A stretch of DNA of 64,000 bases from Siphonodentalium dalli (GCA_032622095.1 CP136063.1:77605980-77669979), one strand, 5' to 3'; shown: positions 29,692-43,570, counted from the stretch's first letter. Numbers and translations are program-made. Notes: generated by a model from the sequence alone, not told the origin.

Positions 29692-30217
29692 CAGGGTTCG
29701 CGCTGCCACTTGCCAAATTTGCCAATGGCAAAAATAATTCACTTGCATTTGGCAAGTCACTTTTTAATTCCTCAAGCAATTTGAAAAATATTCGTCAATA
29801 ATTAATATTCATTTCAGGAAACTCTTAAAACATAATTATATTAGTGTGTTTTATAAGGTTGAAGGGAAGTTAACACATCTATTGACAAGCAGTTAATCTC
29901 ATAGCATTAGTACTGATGGTTGGAGGGATTACTAGTGTTTAGTGTGGTGGTTGTTGTTTACACATTTAATCATCTTGTGGTGTGCCCTTCTGGTGAAGCA
30001 ACCCTCCTACTGTTGTATTGTTCGGTGATTGGATTATTGTACGATAAACCACAATATAGATGCGAGTATGATTCATTATTAACTGCTTTTCTGTCGATAT
30101 CAAAATCATTCAACACGCGTGTGTCAAAACATAAAAATTAAGGTTTCAGAAAATGATACTATCAAGGAAAACTATTTTCATTTGGCAAAAGTAAATTTCG
30201 GTCCAGCGCGGACACTG
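29692..30217. mobile_element. non-autonomous hAT-like element, 526 bp (copy 2), abutting the 7.7-kb array
   Basis: Starts CAGGGTTCGCGCTG; ends CAGCGCGGACACTG (12 of 14 inverted matches). Flanking 8-mers GCCGAGAC (29684-29691) and GTCGAGAC (30218-30225) differ at one base. The internal sequence matches the copy at 12142-12704. The first 7.7-kb unit starts inside the last few bases of this element. Confidence 0.85.
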
Positions 30218-31800
30218 GTCGAGACGATCGAAAACGCGACCAGAAACGAGGGAAAAGGTAATAAACTACATATATAGTATTTTGTCAGCTACGAGGAGAT
30301 GCTATACTATTTTTCAAACAACCGGATACATCATTTGTGTCCAAATGCACATTTATTTGCTCTAACATTCTGACCAAAGTTGTCAGTCGAAGGATCCTCC
30401 CAAGATGTATGGACTGGTGTATTCCACGCAACTCCGACTGGCAACTTTGGTCAGAATGTTCTATAAAACCACGGAGTATTTCCGAATAAATAAGGTATCA
30501 ACTTGTTTCAAAAATAAACTAGCCTATGCTCGTAACAGTCAAAATGCTATGTTTTGTGTCAGTTCCTCATATATTCTGTTATTTGTGCGTTTGCACCAGC
30601 CTCGGTCATTTTGTATGCGTGGTACTCCTTAACCTTAAAGCCGCGTGATTCCCCACCGTGTTTGTTCTTCATTGTAATAAATGAGTTTGGTGTTTCCTCT
30701 CATGGCGCCAAGACAATAAGCTATTCGGTGATTGGATTGTTGTGTGAAATTATTAATTATTTTAGCAGTCATTGTTACCTAAAGGGACAAAATTGAAAAT
30801 AATATTTCCAATCACACAAATGTATTAATATCCATTGTTTATACCTCTGTTATAACTGTTCAGATTATATATACAATGGTGTGGGGATATGCGATATTCA
30901 AGATAGATCTGGAGATTCAAGTTAGATCAAGAGAAATTATTTGTTGAATATGTCTAGCAATTGTTGATCGGGTTTAAAACACGCCTGGCCCTTAAAAATG
31001 GTCTATCTCCTGGCAACAATTACAACAGCAAAATATTTTTGTTATAAAATCCAATTTCAAGACTACAAATAACTCATGCACTGACCAACAGGACATAATG
31101 CATATTGGGCATATTATCTGTCTATAAAGGCACAATAAAGTGGTTTATTCCCGATGTTGTAGAGCAAAATATTTAACATTTTAACTTGGTGAAAATAAGA
31201 TCGAGTTATCCCGCTTTCTACGGTCCGAACATTTCCGCGAGCATCGTGGAAACGTTTAGAGCGTTGCAAACAGTAGAACTCTATTGCTATATCTGAAATC
31301 ACCTGAAGTTTCATAGAATAGCCCGTAAAATGTCGCAATTGATTGTATACATTATACCTAAAATTCGAAATAAAATCAACATTATTTGATAGAAGCGATT
31401 CCGCACAGGAGTAATCGATTCATATTTATTATTTTATATCCAGAAAACTATATAAAACTTGTTACAGTAAGAGATAGATCATCTTTAAAGTGCCTCGTAC
31501 TCCAGTTATTATGTATCTGTTTATAATCCTATATCATCACTTCCGATGTTTAGAGAAGTGTGCATTCATCATTATACGTGACGTATGTATTTAAGGGTTT
31601 AGAGAACAAACTGCGAACCCTTGATATATAAATTCATTATAGAAAACGATAGTATATCTTATAGTTGTCTTTACATATTTGTCTACCCACTGTAGATTGG
31701 GCGTACCTTTGCAGATAACACATAACCATGATAATGCATACTCCCACCTGCAACGTCAAGCATTGTTCAAAGTTTGCAACACCAGTAATTAAATATTGGT

Positions 31801-32300
31801 ATAACCCTTTCATTGCTGGAGATTCCTGAAATTTTGCGAAAATCCTGTGCCAATGCGTTCTCTTATATATGCGAGTCGCCCATAGGGCGCCTCGCATATA
31901 TAAGAGTATAATGCATTGGCCTAACAATATTTACCTTTATCTTGTAAACCGGTGTATTCTCTTATATATGCAATGGCACAGGGTCTTTAATGTTGCACAG
32001 CTCACGCAATGAAGGGATTGAAGACCCAATGTCCGATTTGACACCATATAAATAACATTGGTACGTTTTAAAGCATTACCTGTCCTGTGACAGTGAATTA
32101 TTTTACATGCGAATCTATCATTGGGAGCCTCGCATATATAAGAGAATGCACTGGCTTACAGTGTACAAGGTAAATATTGTTATACCAATGCATTCTCTTA
32201 TATATGCGAGGCTCCCAATCTGAGACTCGCATATATAAGAGAATACTTTGGCACAGGGTTTTCGCACATTTTTAAGAAGCTCCAGTCTTGGAGGTGTTAA
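31801..32300. mobile_element. degenerate hairpin-core element in tandem unit 1
   Basis: Left end AACCCTTTCATTGCTGGAG with TTTTGCGAAAATCCTGTGCC; right end GCACAGGGTTTTCGCACATT, GAAGCTCCAGTC and GTGTTAA, which is the inverted form. Hairpin cores at about 31851-31920 and 32107-32250 carry altered apices (TCGCCCATAGGGCGC; CTCCCAATCTGAGAC), but the arms keep CTTATATATGCGAG. An inner end (AATGAAGGGATTG at about 32016) suggests a nested or duplicated structure. Confidence 0.68.
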
Positions 32301-33349
32301 ACGTCACGACCCATTTGAGCCTAAAAGATTATATATGCGTAATTTGGTTTGAATAATATATAGTTGATAAAATCACGATTTTAAGACTGGACATGCATGC
32401 ACTGAAACAAAACATGGTACATTTTTAGCTCTTTGTTAGTGCTCGCGAATGTGTGACATAAAAGTTCCTGATAGTATACCATATCAGATTAGACTAAACG
32501 CTCTCTATTGTTTCATGCTGAAGAAAATCTGCCGGATTTGTATAGATGCAATGACTTTTAAAAGTTGTTTGTCCACGACAGAGTATAAAGGTCCATGCTA
32601 CCGTCTATCTACTAAACTGTGAACGTGTTTTTTGTTTGTTGAGAAACCGACGTCTGTTCTGTGAAGTTTCACGTAAAGTATATTATTTTCAATGGAAGGA
32701 GAATATATCGATATAGAGTTATTCCCTTTCCATTGAAAATAAACTTTTGTTTGAATTCTGTCGCATTCTGGGAGCCATAACGGGAGAAATGATTTTATGA
32801 TATAAGTTTTTTTTAATTTCTTTATGGGCACCTTCTGAGACACAGACGTTCCAAAAAGTGATGAATTATAGTATTTTAATATTTTATGGCATTGATTGCT
32901 ATTAAAAATGTATATCAAGGCAGTATAAACAAAAATATCGGCGACTCGAAAATTAAGTGGGCCTTTAATGCCTTTGTCAAGTGGACATTACTGTTACAGT
33001 GCCAGCCGTTTTATCAACAAACAGTCGAGCAAATTCTGATAAAATCAAGAAGTCTACATCGCAAAATCTCAGAATAATGAAAACATATTCCAGAAAATAC
33101 ATATTTTCAACTAAAACATTTTATTTGCAATTGTATTTGGTTATGTTTGTTTATAAAATGACTTTCACTGAAACAGTAATGTTTACATAACAATGGCTTC
33201 AAAATCCGAAATATCGTCACTGGGGAGTTATCAATACAAAAAATAAGAACAAAGTATATCCATTGTCAATGTAATTTTTAATAATTATAATTTTTAAAAC
33301 CGTTTTGATTTTTAACATTTACCATTACGCGTGGTTCATGTCACCTTAA

Positions 33350-33741
33350 CCCTTTACCCAACAAACCGGCCAAAACCGGCCAAATAAAGCTTCAACAGCC
33401 TAAAATATCTTCGGTCTGTCTCAATAGAACCATACAAATATGGATATCATTGGAACCGGCTCCTTGACCACATTGTGATAGTTACAGTTATGCCCTGTGC
33501 CAATGCATTCTCTTATATATGCGAGTCGACCATAGGTCGCCTCGCATATATAAGAGAATGCATTGGCCTAAAAAAAATCTTTTTTTAACACTTTTTACCA
33601 TTTTTTCTTACATTCTTTAACAATTTTATAATTTTTAATGTGTTAAGCCAATGCATTCTCTTATATATGCGAGGCGACCTATGGTCGACTCGCATATATA
33701 AGAGAATGCATTGGCACAGGGCCCTTCTGTTGGGTAAAGGG
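33350..33741. mobile_element. TTAA-flanked palindromic MITE in tandem unit 1
   Basis: TTAA at 33346-33349 and 33742-33745; termini CCCTTTACCCAACA and TGTTGGGTAAAGGG; two mirrored hairpin cores about 33498-33567 and 33645-33714. Has the CCGGCC/TTCGGTC left extension. Right-hand core reads GCGACCTATGG, whereas units 2 and 3 have GCGACATATGG. Confidence 0.9.
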
Positions 33742-34429
33742 TTAATGGTGACTTGTATGTGAGCTGTTTTACAATATGTTTGATTGGTTAATACGTTTTG
33801 TTACGCGTCCCTTCTGGTCAAGCTGCAAAACAGAGTTCAGTCACCTCGCTAGGCTATGTCTGAACGCTGCCGGCATGTGTATTTACTTAATTAAATAATT
33901 AAATCTAACTTTTTTTAAAGTGTTTTGTCAGTTCCAATTCATTCTGGCTTGATCTAAACAATTTTCAAATGAATATGGACAGTTCAGTTTCTTAAAATAA
34001 TTCAGCATGAATTGTAACCTACAAAAATCTCAAATAAATAGATGTGACATTTCTTCACATTACGTGTAGGTGTGGGCAGTGGTAATTCCTGCGTAGCTAG
34101 GACACTGAACTCTGCATGAAGTTTGACTTCTAGTAGCAACTTGCATGAGCATATCACGACGGGAAAGAAATCCCGGACTGTTTAGCTGTATGGCTCATTT
34201 GAACCTCGAAATTACAAATAAAGGAAGGAATGAAAGTGTCTATGACAATGTAGCTCGACTTGGGGAGAAATAATTGTTTTGCTGAGCAATGAATAGAATG
34301 ATAAAGAAGAAGGAAAGTCAAACAGTTTCAGTACAGCGAGTAAATGGCATGTATCGTGCAGTTGAAATTATTTTCATTTCACCAATAAATGTGGGCGGCG
34401 GGGAATGCCGATAAATTAACATGTGAAAT

Positions 34430-35850
34430 ACAAGATTTCTGCTATTGGCCATGATTTTTAACGAATTTCGGAAAAACAATTGGATGTCTCAAATCTAGAG
34501 GTCACTCGGAACAATCATGTGAAATTTGGTGACGATCGGAGGAGTTGTGTTACATGTAAGGTGTTCCGAAGGATTTAGTCACGAGAAGAGTAAAATCCAA
34601 GATAGCTGCTGGCGGCCATGTTTTTCATAAAAAATCGTTCAAATTCGATAGCTCCCATCAAGTGTTGGTCCTAAACATGCCTGTAATTTTCCAAAACATT
34701 TATCCGCTAAATGCGGGCTGCAGTGTGTGCCGATGGATTCAAATTTGAATTCCACGATGGCTGCTGGTGGCCATGTTTTTCAACGAATCTCGGACATAAT
34801 CAATGGCTCCCATGTAGAGGTCACCCCGAAATCCATATGGAGTTTTGTGACGATAGGATAAGGGGTGTGGCATGTAGGGTGTGCCGAAGGATTTAGTCAT
34901 GCAAAGAGTAACATCCAAGAAGGTCGATGACAGCCATGTTTTTAATGAATTTCGAATATAATCGAAGCTCCCACCTGGGGGTCACCATGAAGATCCACAT
35001 ACAGTTTGGTGATGATCGGACAAGGGATGTAGTCTGTAGGGCGTACCAAAGGATTTAGTCACACACACACAGTAAAAACTGTAAAATACAAGATGGATGC
35101 CTGGCATTGCCGTTCAAATTCGATAGCTCCCAACTAGAGGTGATCCTAAACATTCCTGTAAATTTTCAAAAGATTTCTCTCATAAATGCGGGCTGTAGGC
35201 TGTTCCGATGGATTCAAATTTGAAATCCAAGATGGCTGCTGTTTTTTTTAATGAATTTCTGAAATAATCGAAGGCTTCCATCTGGAGGTCATGCACTCCG
35301 AATATTGGTATGAAGTTAGGTAATGATCGGATGAGGTATGTGGCCTGTATATGTTGTACCTAAGAATGTTATTATGCAAAGAGTAAAATCTAAGATGGAC
35401 GCTGGCAGCCATGTTTTTCAACGAATATCGGGAAAAAAGCGATGGTTTCCATCTAGAGTTCACCCTGAATATTAATATTAAGTTTGTTGATGATCAGATG
35501 AGGGATGTGGTCTGCAGGGTGTGCCAAATGATTTAGTCACACAAAGAGTAAAATTTAAGATGGCTGCCGGCGTCCATGTTTTTCATCGAAACTCCATAGC
35601 TTCCTTCTATTGGTGATCCAAAACATACATATAAGTTTTAAAAAACATTTCTGCAATAAATCCGGGCTGCGGGGTGTGCCGATATATTCAAATTTTAAAT
35701 TCAAAACCGCTGCTGGCGGCTATGTTTTTCAACGCATTTCGGGGAAAACACTCGATAGCTCCCATCAAGAGGTCACCCCGACGATCCATGTGCAGTTTGG
35801 TGGCAATCGGATTAGAAATGTGACATGTATGGTGTGCCAAAGGAAATTGT
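34430..35850. repeat. array of GATGGCTGCTGG repeats, about 480-bp higher-order period (unit 1)
   Basis: The block GATTTAGTCA(C/T)..AAAGAGTAAAATCCAAGATGG recurs at about 34572, 34890, 35053, 35365 (decayed) and 35530, so the spacing alternates between about 163 and 315 bp. The longer interval contains an extra block (TTCAAATTCGATAGCTCCCA, AAATGCGGGCTG). Ends near GGACGGACGAACGCC, a tail seen on many invertebrate dispersed repeats. Confidence 0.8.
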
Positions 35851-36220
35851 TGACGGACGGACGAACGCCAACCGATATATCAAAAGTCGAGCTAATAAAA
35901 TGGGTCGATAAAGACATAATATTATCGATATCTATACTTTGTGTGCTAATAAAATGGGTCGATAAAGACATATAATATCGATATCTAAACTGTGTGTGAT
36001 ATGAAAGATACTGATACTGACTGACAGCATATTTAACGAGCTGTTTTCCATGTCTGTTCGTACGAATGTGGGGGAAAATCTTTATCGTTAACACATCAGG
36101 AAAGAATTAATAGTGAATGATGTGTGTTATTCCATGCTGAAGAACCGATTTTTGTGAAGTCTACGACTGACAAACTTGAGTATGAGTCTCTGATGCATTC
36201 AGTAAAGTCGGTATACAAAC

Positions 36221-37030
36221 TATTATATGATCGTACGTGACACGTAACGGGGCAACCACACGCGGTGCTTCGTCGGATCTAGTTATGCGAAATTTGACCA
36301 GATTTGACCTTGAATTTACCGTTTTGAATGTCAATGTCAGGTCGGGGTTACGAGTTAAGCCGTCCAAAACACTGCCCGGACAAAAGTATCCCTAGCTATC
36401 GAATATCGTCGAAATCCGCCACTATTACCCGATTTGATCTTGAATAGACCATTTTGAAGATCAAGCATCACACTTTGACCCGTCCAAAACACTTCCCGGA
36501 CAAACGTACACTTAGGTATCAAGTTTCGTCGAAATCCGTCCGGAAGTTTTCCCGGCCATAGCTAACAGACAAAAGTCACAAACTATACATTAGGTTTTAG
36601 CTGGGTACCTGTCTGACGGGCATGTGGGTGAGACGAAATTTGTTGGCATCCCCATCTACACCAACACCCCCAAAAAATGGTGGAAATCGGCCCAGTGGAT
36701 ACCCAGATAGAGTTCAATGTCATTTAAAATCTCAAGTTCACGCCGCACGGGCATCCGGGTGTGACGAAATTGCTCAGCGCCTGAAACTACCCCCACATAC
36801 CAAATTTGGTGAAAATCGGCTCAGCGGAGAACTTGAGTTCAAGGTCATTTGAAGGTCAAGGTCACGCCGCACGGGCAAACGGATATACCCATGTTAGTCC
36901 TCAGGTCAAACTACATACCCGTACCAAGTTTCGTCAAAATCGGTTAGCCGTTTCCGATTCCATCGCGGAAACACACACACACATACATACACACACACCC
37001 ACACGCACAGACCACAAACTTTCCTCAAAT
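36221..37030. repeat. dispersed retroposon-like repeat, TTTGGTGAAAATCGG type (unit 1)
   Basis: Contains GTCGAAATCCGTCCGGAAG, CCAAATTTGGTGAAAATCGG, CAAGGTCACGCCGCACGGGC and a CA-rich end followed by ATATATAATAGATT. Such sequence is common as the untranslated tail of non-LTR elements in marine invertebrates (family knowledge; element not identified). It lies in the part of the unit missing from copy 3; the equivalent in unit 2 is about 43940-44750. A relative in the other orientation is at 52480-53340. Confidence 0.55.
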
Positions 37031-39528
37031 ATATAATAGATTCTTTATGGAGGTCAAGTTTAAATTGATATCGTACTCCCATGTTTCTGTTCGTCAGATA
37101 CAGACTCGAGTATGTAGGAGCCTCGATACCGGTATATTTCTAAAGGATAGCTATAAAAGGCCTCTGAATATTGACATGAGCGCGTACATCGCAACACATA
37201 TCTAGCAAAATGGCCATTTAAGTGAGATGTCTTTCAACAGAGGTCAAGGTCGTTTTATGGTCAAGGTCAAGGTCATATAAGCCCCCCACATCAACTTGAC
37301 AACAAATTTGGTTGAGGCTTAATTCCATCATCTCCAACGAAGGCGACCCATGTTATGATGGACATATAATTTGACTTCCTCGCAGCCACCACTGCTCACA
37401 AATGATTTCAAATAATAAGCCGCGTTCCGATGTTGGGTGTGAATACCTGGCAGCCAGCCAATACTATTCGCGCGACATACAACCGTGAAAAAATCCCCCT
37501 TGTTAGGGTAGATTGGTTCAATCATTTATCTCGAAGGAATTGATAAGCCGCTGATATGTCTGTGAGGCCAAATCGTTGCGAGACGGGAACTTATTGAATA
37601 TGTTGTCCGCCTATTAGGGGGATTTTTCGCTAAGCAATTTGTCCGGAGGAAAATTACACGCAGCTAAGGCGGGATCGTTATTACAAAACACCATAAGTAA
37701 ACATCGGCGCAACACACGATGTCGTGCTATACATTGTTGGAAAGGGTACATCCTTGGCTATTCAACTGTGGTAATTTGATTCTGAAGCAGGCACGTTTGC
37801 TTGTGCTATTTTCGCATATATCTTTTGCGAAAACGGTTATAAATGCAACCAAGTCTAGTATACTGATGTGAAATCAGTGTTTCCTGCGGAGACCAATTTT
37901 TTCTGGATTCTAGCCCACAACACCAAATGACGCAAATGACACTGGTCGAGACGATCGAAAACGCGACCAGAAACGAGGGAAAAGGTAATAAACTACATAT
38001 ATAGTATTTTGTCATCTACGAGGAGATGCTATACTATTTTTCAAACAACCGGATATATCATTTGTGTCCAAATGCGCATTTATTTGCTCTAACATTCTGA
38101 CCAAAGTCGTCAGTCGAAGGATTCTCCAAGATGTATGGACTGGTGTATTCCACGCAACACCGACTGGCAACTTTGGTCAAAATGTTCTATAAAACTACTG
38201 AGTATTTCAGAACAAATAAGGTATCAACTTGTTTCAAAAATAAACTAGCCGATGCTCGTAACAGTCAAAATGCTATGTTTTGTGTCAGTTCCTCATATAT
38301 TCTGTTATTTGGGCGTTTGCACCAGCCTCGGTCATTTTGTATGCGTGGTACTCCTTAACCTTAAAACCACGTGATTCCCCACCGTGTTTGTTCTTCATTG
38401 TAATAAATGAGTATGGTGTTTCCTCTCATGGCGCCAAGACAATAAGCTATTCGGTGATTGGATTGTTGTGTGAAATTATTAATTATTTTAGCAGTCATTG
38501 TTACCTAAAGGGACAAAATTGAAAATAATATTTCCAATCACACAAATGTATTAATATCCATTGTTTATACCTCTGTTATAACTGTTCAGATTATATATAC
38601 AATGGTGTGGGGATATGCGATATTCAAGATAGATCTGAGATTCAAGTTAGATCAAGAGAAATTATTTGTTGAATATGTCTAGCAATTGTTGATCGGGTTT
38701 AAAACACGCCTGGCCCTTAAAAATGGTCTATCTCCTTCTGGCAACAATTACAACAGCAAAATATTTTTGTTATAAAATCCAATTTCAAGACTACAAATAA
38801 CTCATGCACTGACCAACAGGACATAATGCATATTGGGCATATTATCTGTCTATAAAGGCACAATAAAGTGGTTTATTCCCGATGTTGTAGAGCAAAATAT
38901 TTAACATTTTAACTTGGTGAAAATAAGATCGAGTTATCCCGCTTTCTACGGTCCGAACATTTCCGCGAGCATCGTGGAAACGTTTAGAGCGTTGCAAACA
39001 GTAGAACTCTATTGCTATATCTGAAATCACCTGAAGTTTCATAGAATAGCCCGTAAAATGTCGCAATTGATTGTATACATTATACCTAAAATTCGAAATA
39101 AAATCAACATTATTTGATAGAAGCGATTCCGCACAGGAGTAATCGATTCATATTTATTATTTTATACCCAGGAAACTATATAAAACTTGTTACAGTAAGA
39201 GATAGATCATCTTTAAAGTGCCTCGTACTCCAGTTATTATGTATCTGTTTATAATCCTATATCATCACTTCCGATGTTTAGAGAAGTGTGCATTCATCAT
39301 TATACGTGACGTATGTATTTAAGGGTTTAGAGAACAAACTGCGAACCCTTGATATATAAATTCATTATAGAAAACGATAGTATATCTTATAGTTGTCTTT
39401 ACATATTTGTCTACCCACTGTAGATTGGGCGTACCTTTGCAGATAACACATAACCATGATAATGCATACTCCCACCTGCAACGTCAAGCATTGTTCAAAG
39501 TTTGCAACACCAGTAATTAAATATTGGT

Positions 39529-40028
39529 ATAACCCTTTCATTGCTGGAGATTCCTGAAATTTTGCGAAAATCCTGTGCCAATGCGTTCTCTTATATATGC
39601 GAGTCGCCCATAGGGCGCCTCGCATATATAAGAGTATAATGCATTGGCCTAACAATATTTACCTTTATCTTGTAAACCGGTGTATTCTCTTATATATGCA
39701 ATGGCACAGGGTCTTTAATTTTGCACAGCTCACGCAATGAAGGGATTGAAGACCCAATGTCCGATTTGACACCATATAAATAACATTGGTACGTTTTAAA
39801 GCATTACCTGTCCTGTGACAGTGAATTATTTTACATGCGAATCTATCATTGGGAGCCTCGCATATATAAGAGAATGCACTGGCTTACAGTGTACAAGGTA
39901 AATATTGTTATACCAATGCATTCTCTTATATATGCGAGGCTCCCAATCTGAGACTCGCATATATAAGAGAATACTTTGGCACAGGGTTTTCGCACATTTT
40001 TAAGAAGCTCCAGTCTTGGAGGTGTTAA
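39529..40028. mobile_element. degenerate hairpin-core element in tandem unit 2
   Basis: Copy of the element at 31801-32300 at the equivalent place in unit 2; shares the TCTTTAATTTTGC variant with unit 3. Confidence 0.68.
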
Positions 40029-41078
40029 ACGTCACGACCCATTTGAGCCTAAAAGATTATATATGCGTAATTTGGTTTGAATAATATATAGTTGATAAAA
40101 TCACGATTTTAAGACTGGACATGCATGCACTGAAACAAAACATGGTACATTTTTAGCTCTTTGTTAGTGCTCGCGAATGTGTGACATAAAAGTTCCTGAT
40201 AGTATACCATATCAGATTAGACTAAACGCTCTCTATTGTTTCATGCTGAAGAAAATCTGCCGGATTTGTATAGATGCAATGACTTTTAAAAGTTGTTTGT
40301 CCACGACAGAGTATAAAGGTCCATGCTACCGTCTATCTACTAAACTGTGAACGTGTTTTTTGTTTGTTGAGAAACCGACGTCTGTTCTGTGAAGTTTCTA
40401 CGTAAAGTATATTATTTTCAATGGAAGGAGAATATATCGATATAGAGTTATTCCCTTTCCATTGAAAATAAACTTTTGTTTGAATTCTGTCGCATTCTGG
40501 GAGCCATAACGGGAGAAATGATTTTATGATATAAGTTTTTTTTAATTTCTTTATGGGCACCTTCTGAGACACAGACGTTCCAAAAAGTGATGAATTATAG
40601 TATTTTAATATTTTATGGCATTGATTGCTATTAAAAATGTATATCAAGGCAGTATAAACAAAAATATCGGCGACTCGAAAATTAAGTGGGCCTTTAATGC
40701 CTTTGTCAAGTGGACATTACTGTTACAGTGCCAGCCGTTTTATCAACAAACAGTCGAGCAAATTCTGATAAAATCAAGAAGTCTACATCGCAAAATCTCA
40801 GAATAATGAAAACATATTCCAGAAAATACATATTTTCAACTAAAACATTTTATTTGCAATTGTATTTGGTTATGTTTGTTTATAAAATGACTTTCACTGA
40901 AACAGTAATGTTTACATAACAATGGCTTCAAAATCCGAAATATCGTCACTGGGGAGTTATCAATACAAAAAATAAGAACAAAGTATATCCATTGTCAATG
41001 TAATTTTTAATAATTATAATTTTTAAAACCGTTTTGATTTTTAACATTTACCATTACGCGTGGTTCATGTCACCTTAA

Positions 41079-41460
41079 CCCTTTACCCAACAAACCTGCC
41101 AAAACCGGCCAAATAAAGCTTCAACAGCCTAAAATATCTTCGGTCTGTCTCAATAGAACCATACAAATATGGATATCATTGGAACCGGCTCCTTGACCAC
41201 ATTGTGATAGTTACAGTTATGCCCTGTGCAAATGCATTCTCTTATATATGCGAGTCGACCATAGGTCGCCTCGCATATATAAGAGAATGCATTGGCCTAA
41301 AAAAAATCTTTTTTTACCATATTTTCTTACATTCATTAACAATTTTATAATTTTTAATGTGTTAAGCCAATGCATTCTCTTATATATGCGAGGCGACATA
41401 TGGTCGACTCGCATATATAAGAGAATGCATTGGCACAGGGCCCTTCTGTTGGGTAAAGGG
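41079..41460. mobile_element. TTAA-flanked palindromic MITE in tandem unit 2
   Basis: Same insertion as in unit 1, duplicated with the array (TTAA at 41075-41078 and 41461-41464). A 10-bp deletion in the spacer and GTGCAAATGC in the left core are shared with unit 3. Confidence 0.9.
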
Positions 41461-42149
41461 TTAATGGTGACTTGTATGTGAGCTGTTTTACAATATGTTT
41501 GATTGGTTAATACGTTTTGTTACGCGTCCCTTCTGGACAAGCTGCAAAACAGAGTTCAGTCACCTCGCTAGGCTATGTCTGAACGCTGCCGGCATGTGTA
41601 TTTACTTAATTAAATAATTAAATCTAACTTTTTTTAAAGTGTTTTGTCAATTCCAATTCATTCTGGCTTGATCTAAACAATTTTCAAATGAATATGGACA
41701 GTTCAGTTTCTTAAAATAATTCAGCATGAATTGTAACCTACAAAAATCTCAAATAAATAGATGTGACATTTTTTCACATTACGTGTTGGTGTGGGCAGTG
41801 GTAATTCCTGCGTAGCTAGGACACTGAACTCTGCATGAAGTTTGACTTCTAGTAGCAACTTGCATGAGCATATCACGACGGGAAAGAAATCCCGGACTGT
41901 TTAGCTGTATGGCTCATTTGAACCTCGAAATTACAAATAAAGGAAGGAATGAAAGTGTCTATGACAATGTAGCTCGACTTGGGGAGAAATAATTGTTTTG
42001 CTGAGCAATGAATAGAATGATAAAGAAGAAGGAAAGTCAAACAGTTTCAGTACAGCGAGTAAATGGCATGTATCGTGCAGTTGAAATTATTTTCATTTCA
42101 CCAATAAATGTGGGCGGCGGGGAATGCCGATAAATTAACATGTGAAATA

Positions 42150-43570
42150 CAAGATTTCTGCTATTGGCCATGATTTTTAACGAATTTCGGAAAAACAATT
42201 GGATGTCTCAAATCTAGAGGTCACTCGGAACAATCATGTGAAATTTGGTGACGATCGGAGGAGTTGTGTTACATGTAAGGTGTTCCGAAGGATTTAGTCA
42301 CGAGAAGAGTAAAATCCAAGATAGCTGCTGGCGGCCATGTTTTTCATAAAAAATCGTTCAAATTCGATAGCTCCCATCAAGTGTTGGTCCTAAACATGCC
42401 TGTAATTTTCCAAAACATTTATCCGCTAAATGCGGGCTGCAGTGTGTGCCGATGGATTCAAATTTGAATTCCACGATGGCTGCTGGTGGCCATGTTTTTC
42501 AACGAATCTCGGACATAATCAATGGCTCCCATGTAGAGGTCACCCCGAAATCCATATGGAGTTTTGTGACGATAGGATAAGGGGTGTGGCATGTAGGGTG
42601 TGCCGAAGGATTTAGTCATGCAAAGAGTAACATCCAAGAAGGTCGATGACAGCCATGTTTTTAATGAATTTCGAATATAATCGAAGCTCCCACCTGGGGG
42701 TCACCATGAAGATCCACATACAGTTTGGTGATGATCGGACAAGGGATGTAGTCTGTAGGGCGTACCAAAGGATTTAGTCACACACACACAGTAAAAACTG
42801 TAAAATACAAGATGGATGCCTGGCATTGCCGTTCAAATTCGATAGCTCCCAACTAGAGGTGATCCTAAACATTCCTGTAAATTTTCAAAAGATTTCTCTC
42901 ATAAATGCGGGCTGTAGGCTGTTCCGATGGATTCAAATTTGAAATCCAAGATGGCTGCTGTTTTTTTTAATGAATTTCTGAAATAATCGAAGGCTTCCAT
43001 CTGGAGGTCATGCACTCCGAATATTGGTATGAAGTTAGGTAATGATCGGATGAGGTATGTGGCCTGTATATGTTGTACCTAAGAATGTTATTATGCAAAG
43101 AGTAAAATCTAAGATGGACGCTGGCAGCCATGTTTTTCAACGAATATCGGGAAAAAAGCGATGGTTTCCATCTAGAGTTCACCCTGAATATTAATATTAA
43201 GTTTGTTGATGATCAGATGAGGGATGTGGTCTGCAGGGTGTGCCAAATGATTTAGTCACACAAAGAGTAAAATTTAAGATGGCTGCCGGCGTCCATGTTT
43301 TTCATCGAAACTCCATAGCTTCCTTCTATTGGTGATCCAAAACATACATATAAGTTTTAAAAAACATTTCTGCAATAAATCCGGGCTGCGGGGTGTGCCG
43401 ATATATTCAAATTTTAAATTCAAAACCGCTGCTGGCGGCTATGTTTTTCAACGCATTTCGGGGAAAACACTCGATAGCTCCCATCAAGAGGTCACCCCGA
43501 CGATCCATGTGCAGTTTGGTGGCAATCGGATTAGAAATGTGACATGTATGGTGTGCCAAAGGAAATTGTT
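42150..43570. repeat. GATGGCTGCTGG repeat array (unit 2)
   Basis: Counterpart of 34430-35850; no difference from unit 1 noticed. Confidence 0.8.

Larger units (their letters stand above)
30214..37940. repeat. 7.7-kb tandem unit, copy 1 (7727 bp)
   Basis: Starts ACTGGTCGAGACGATCG; the same string recurs at 37941 and 45660. Contains, in order, a degenerate hairpin element, a TTAA-flanked palindromic MITE, an array of 163/315-bp spaced repeats and a dispersed-repeat tail. No coding sequence is recognised; the conserved short frames show no family resemblance. It differs from copies 2 and 3 at many sites before about 34068, and is indistinguishable by eye from copy 2 after that. Confidence 0.95.

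Noticed and set aside
30405-33190. Short frames conserved across the three 7.7-kb units as candidate genes
   Set aside because: They are conserved only because the DNA was recently duplicated; there is no family resemblance, and several overlap hairpin elements or each other on both strands.
34430-35850. Regularly spaced repeats considered as a CRISPR-like array
   Set aside because: Spacers are themselves repetitive, periods are hundreds of bases, and the genome is eukaryotic with introns.
37328-37525. 65-codon minus-strand frame (starting MIEPIYPNKGDFF), also at 45047-45244
   Set aside because: Looks somewhat protein-like, but I cannot tie it to a family, and it is surrounded by non-coding repeats; reported here rather than as a gene.
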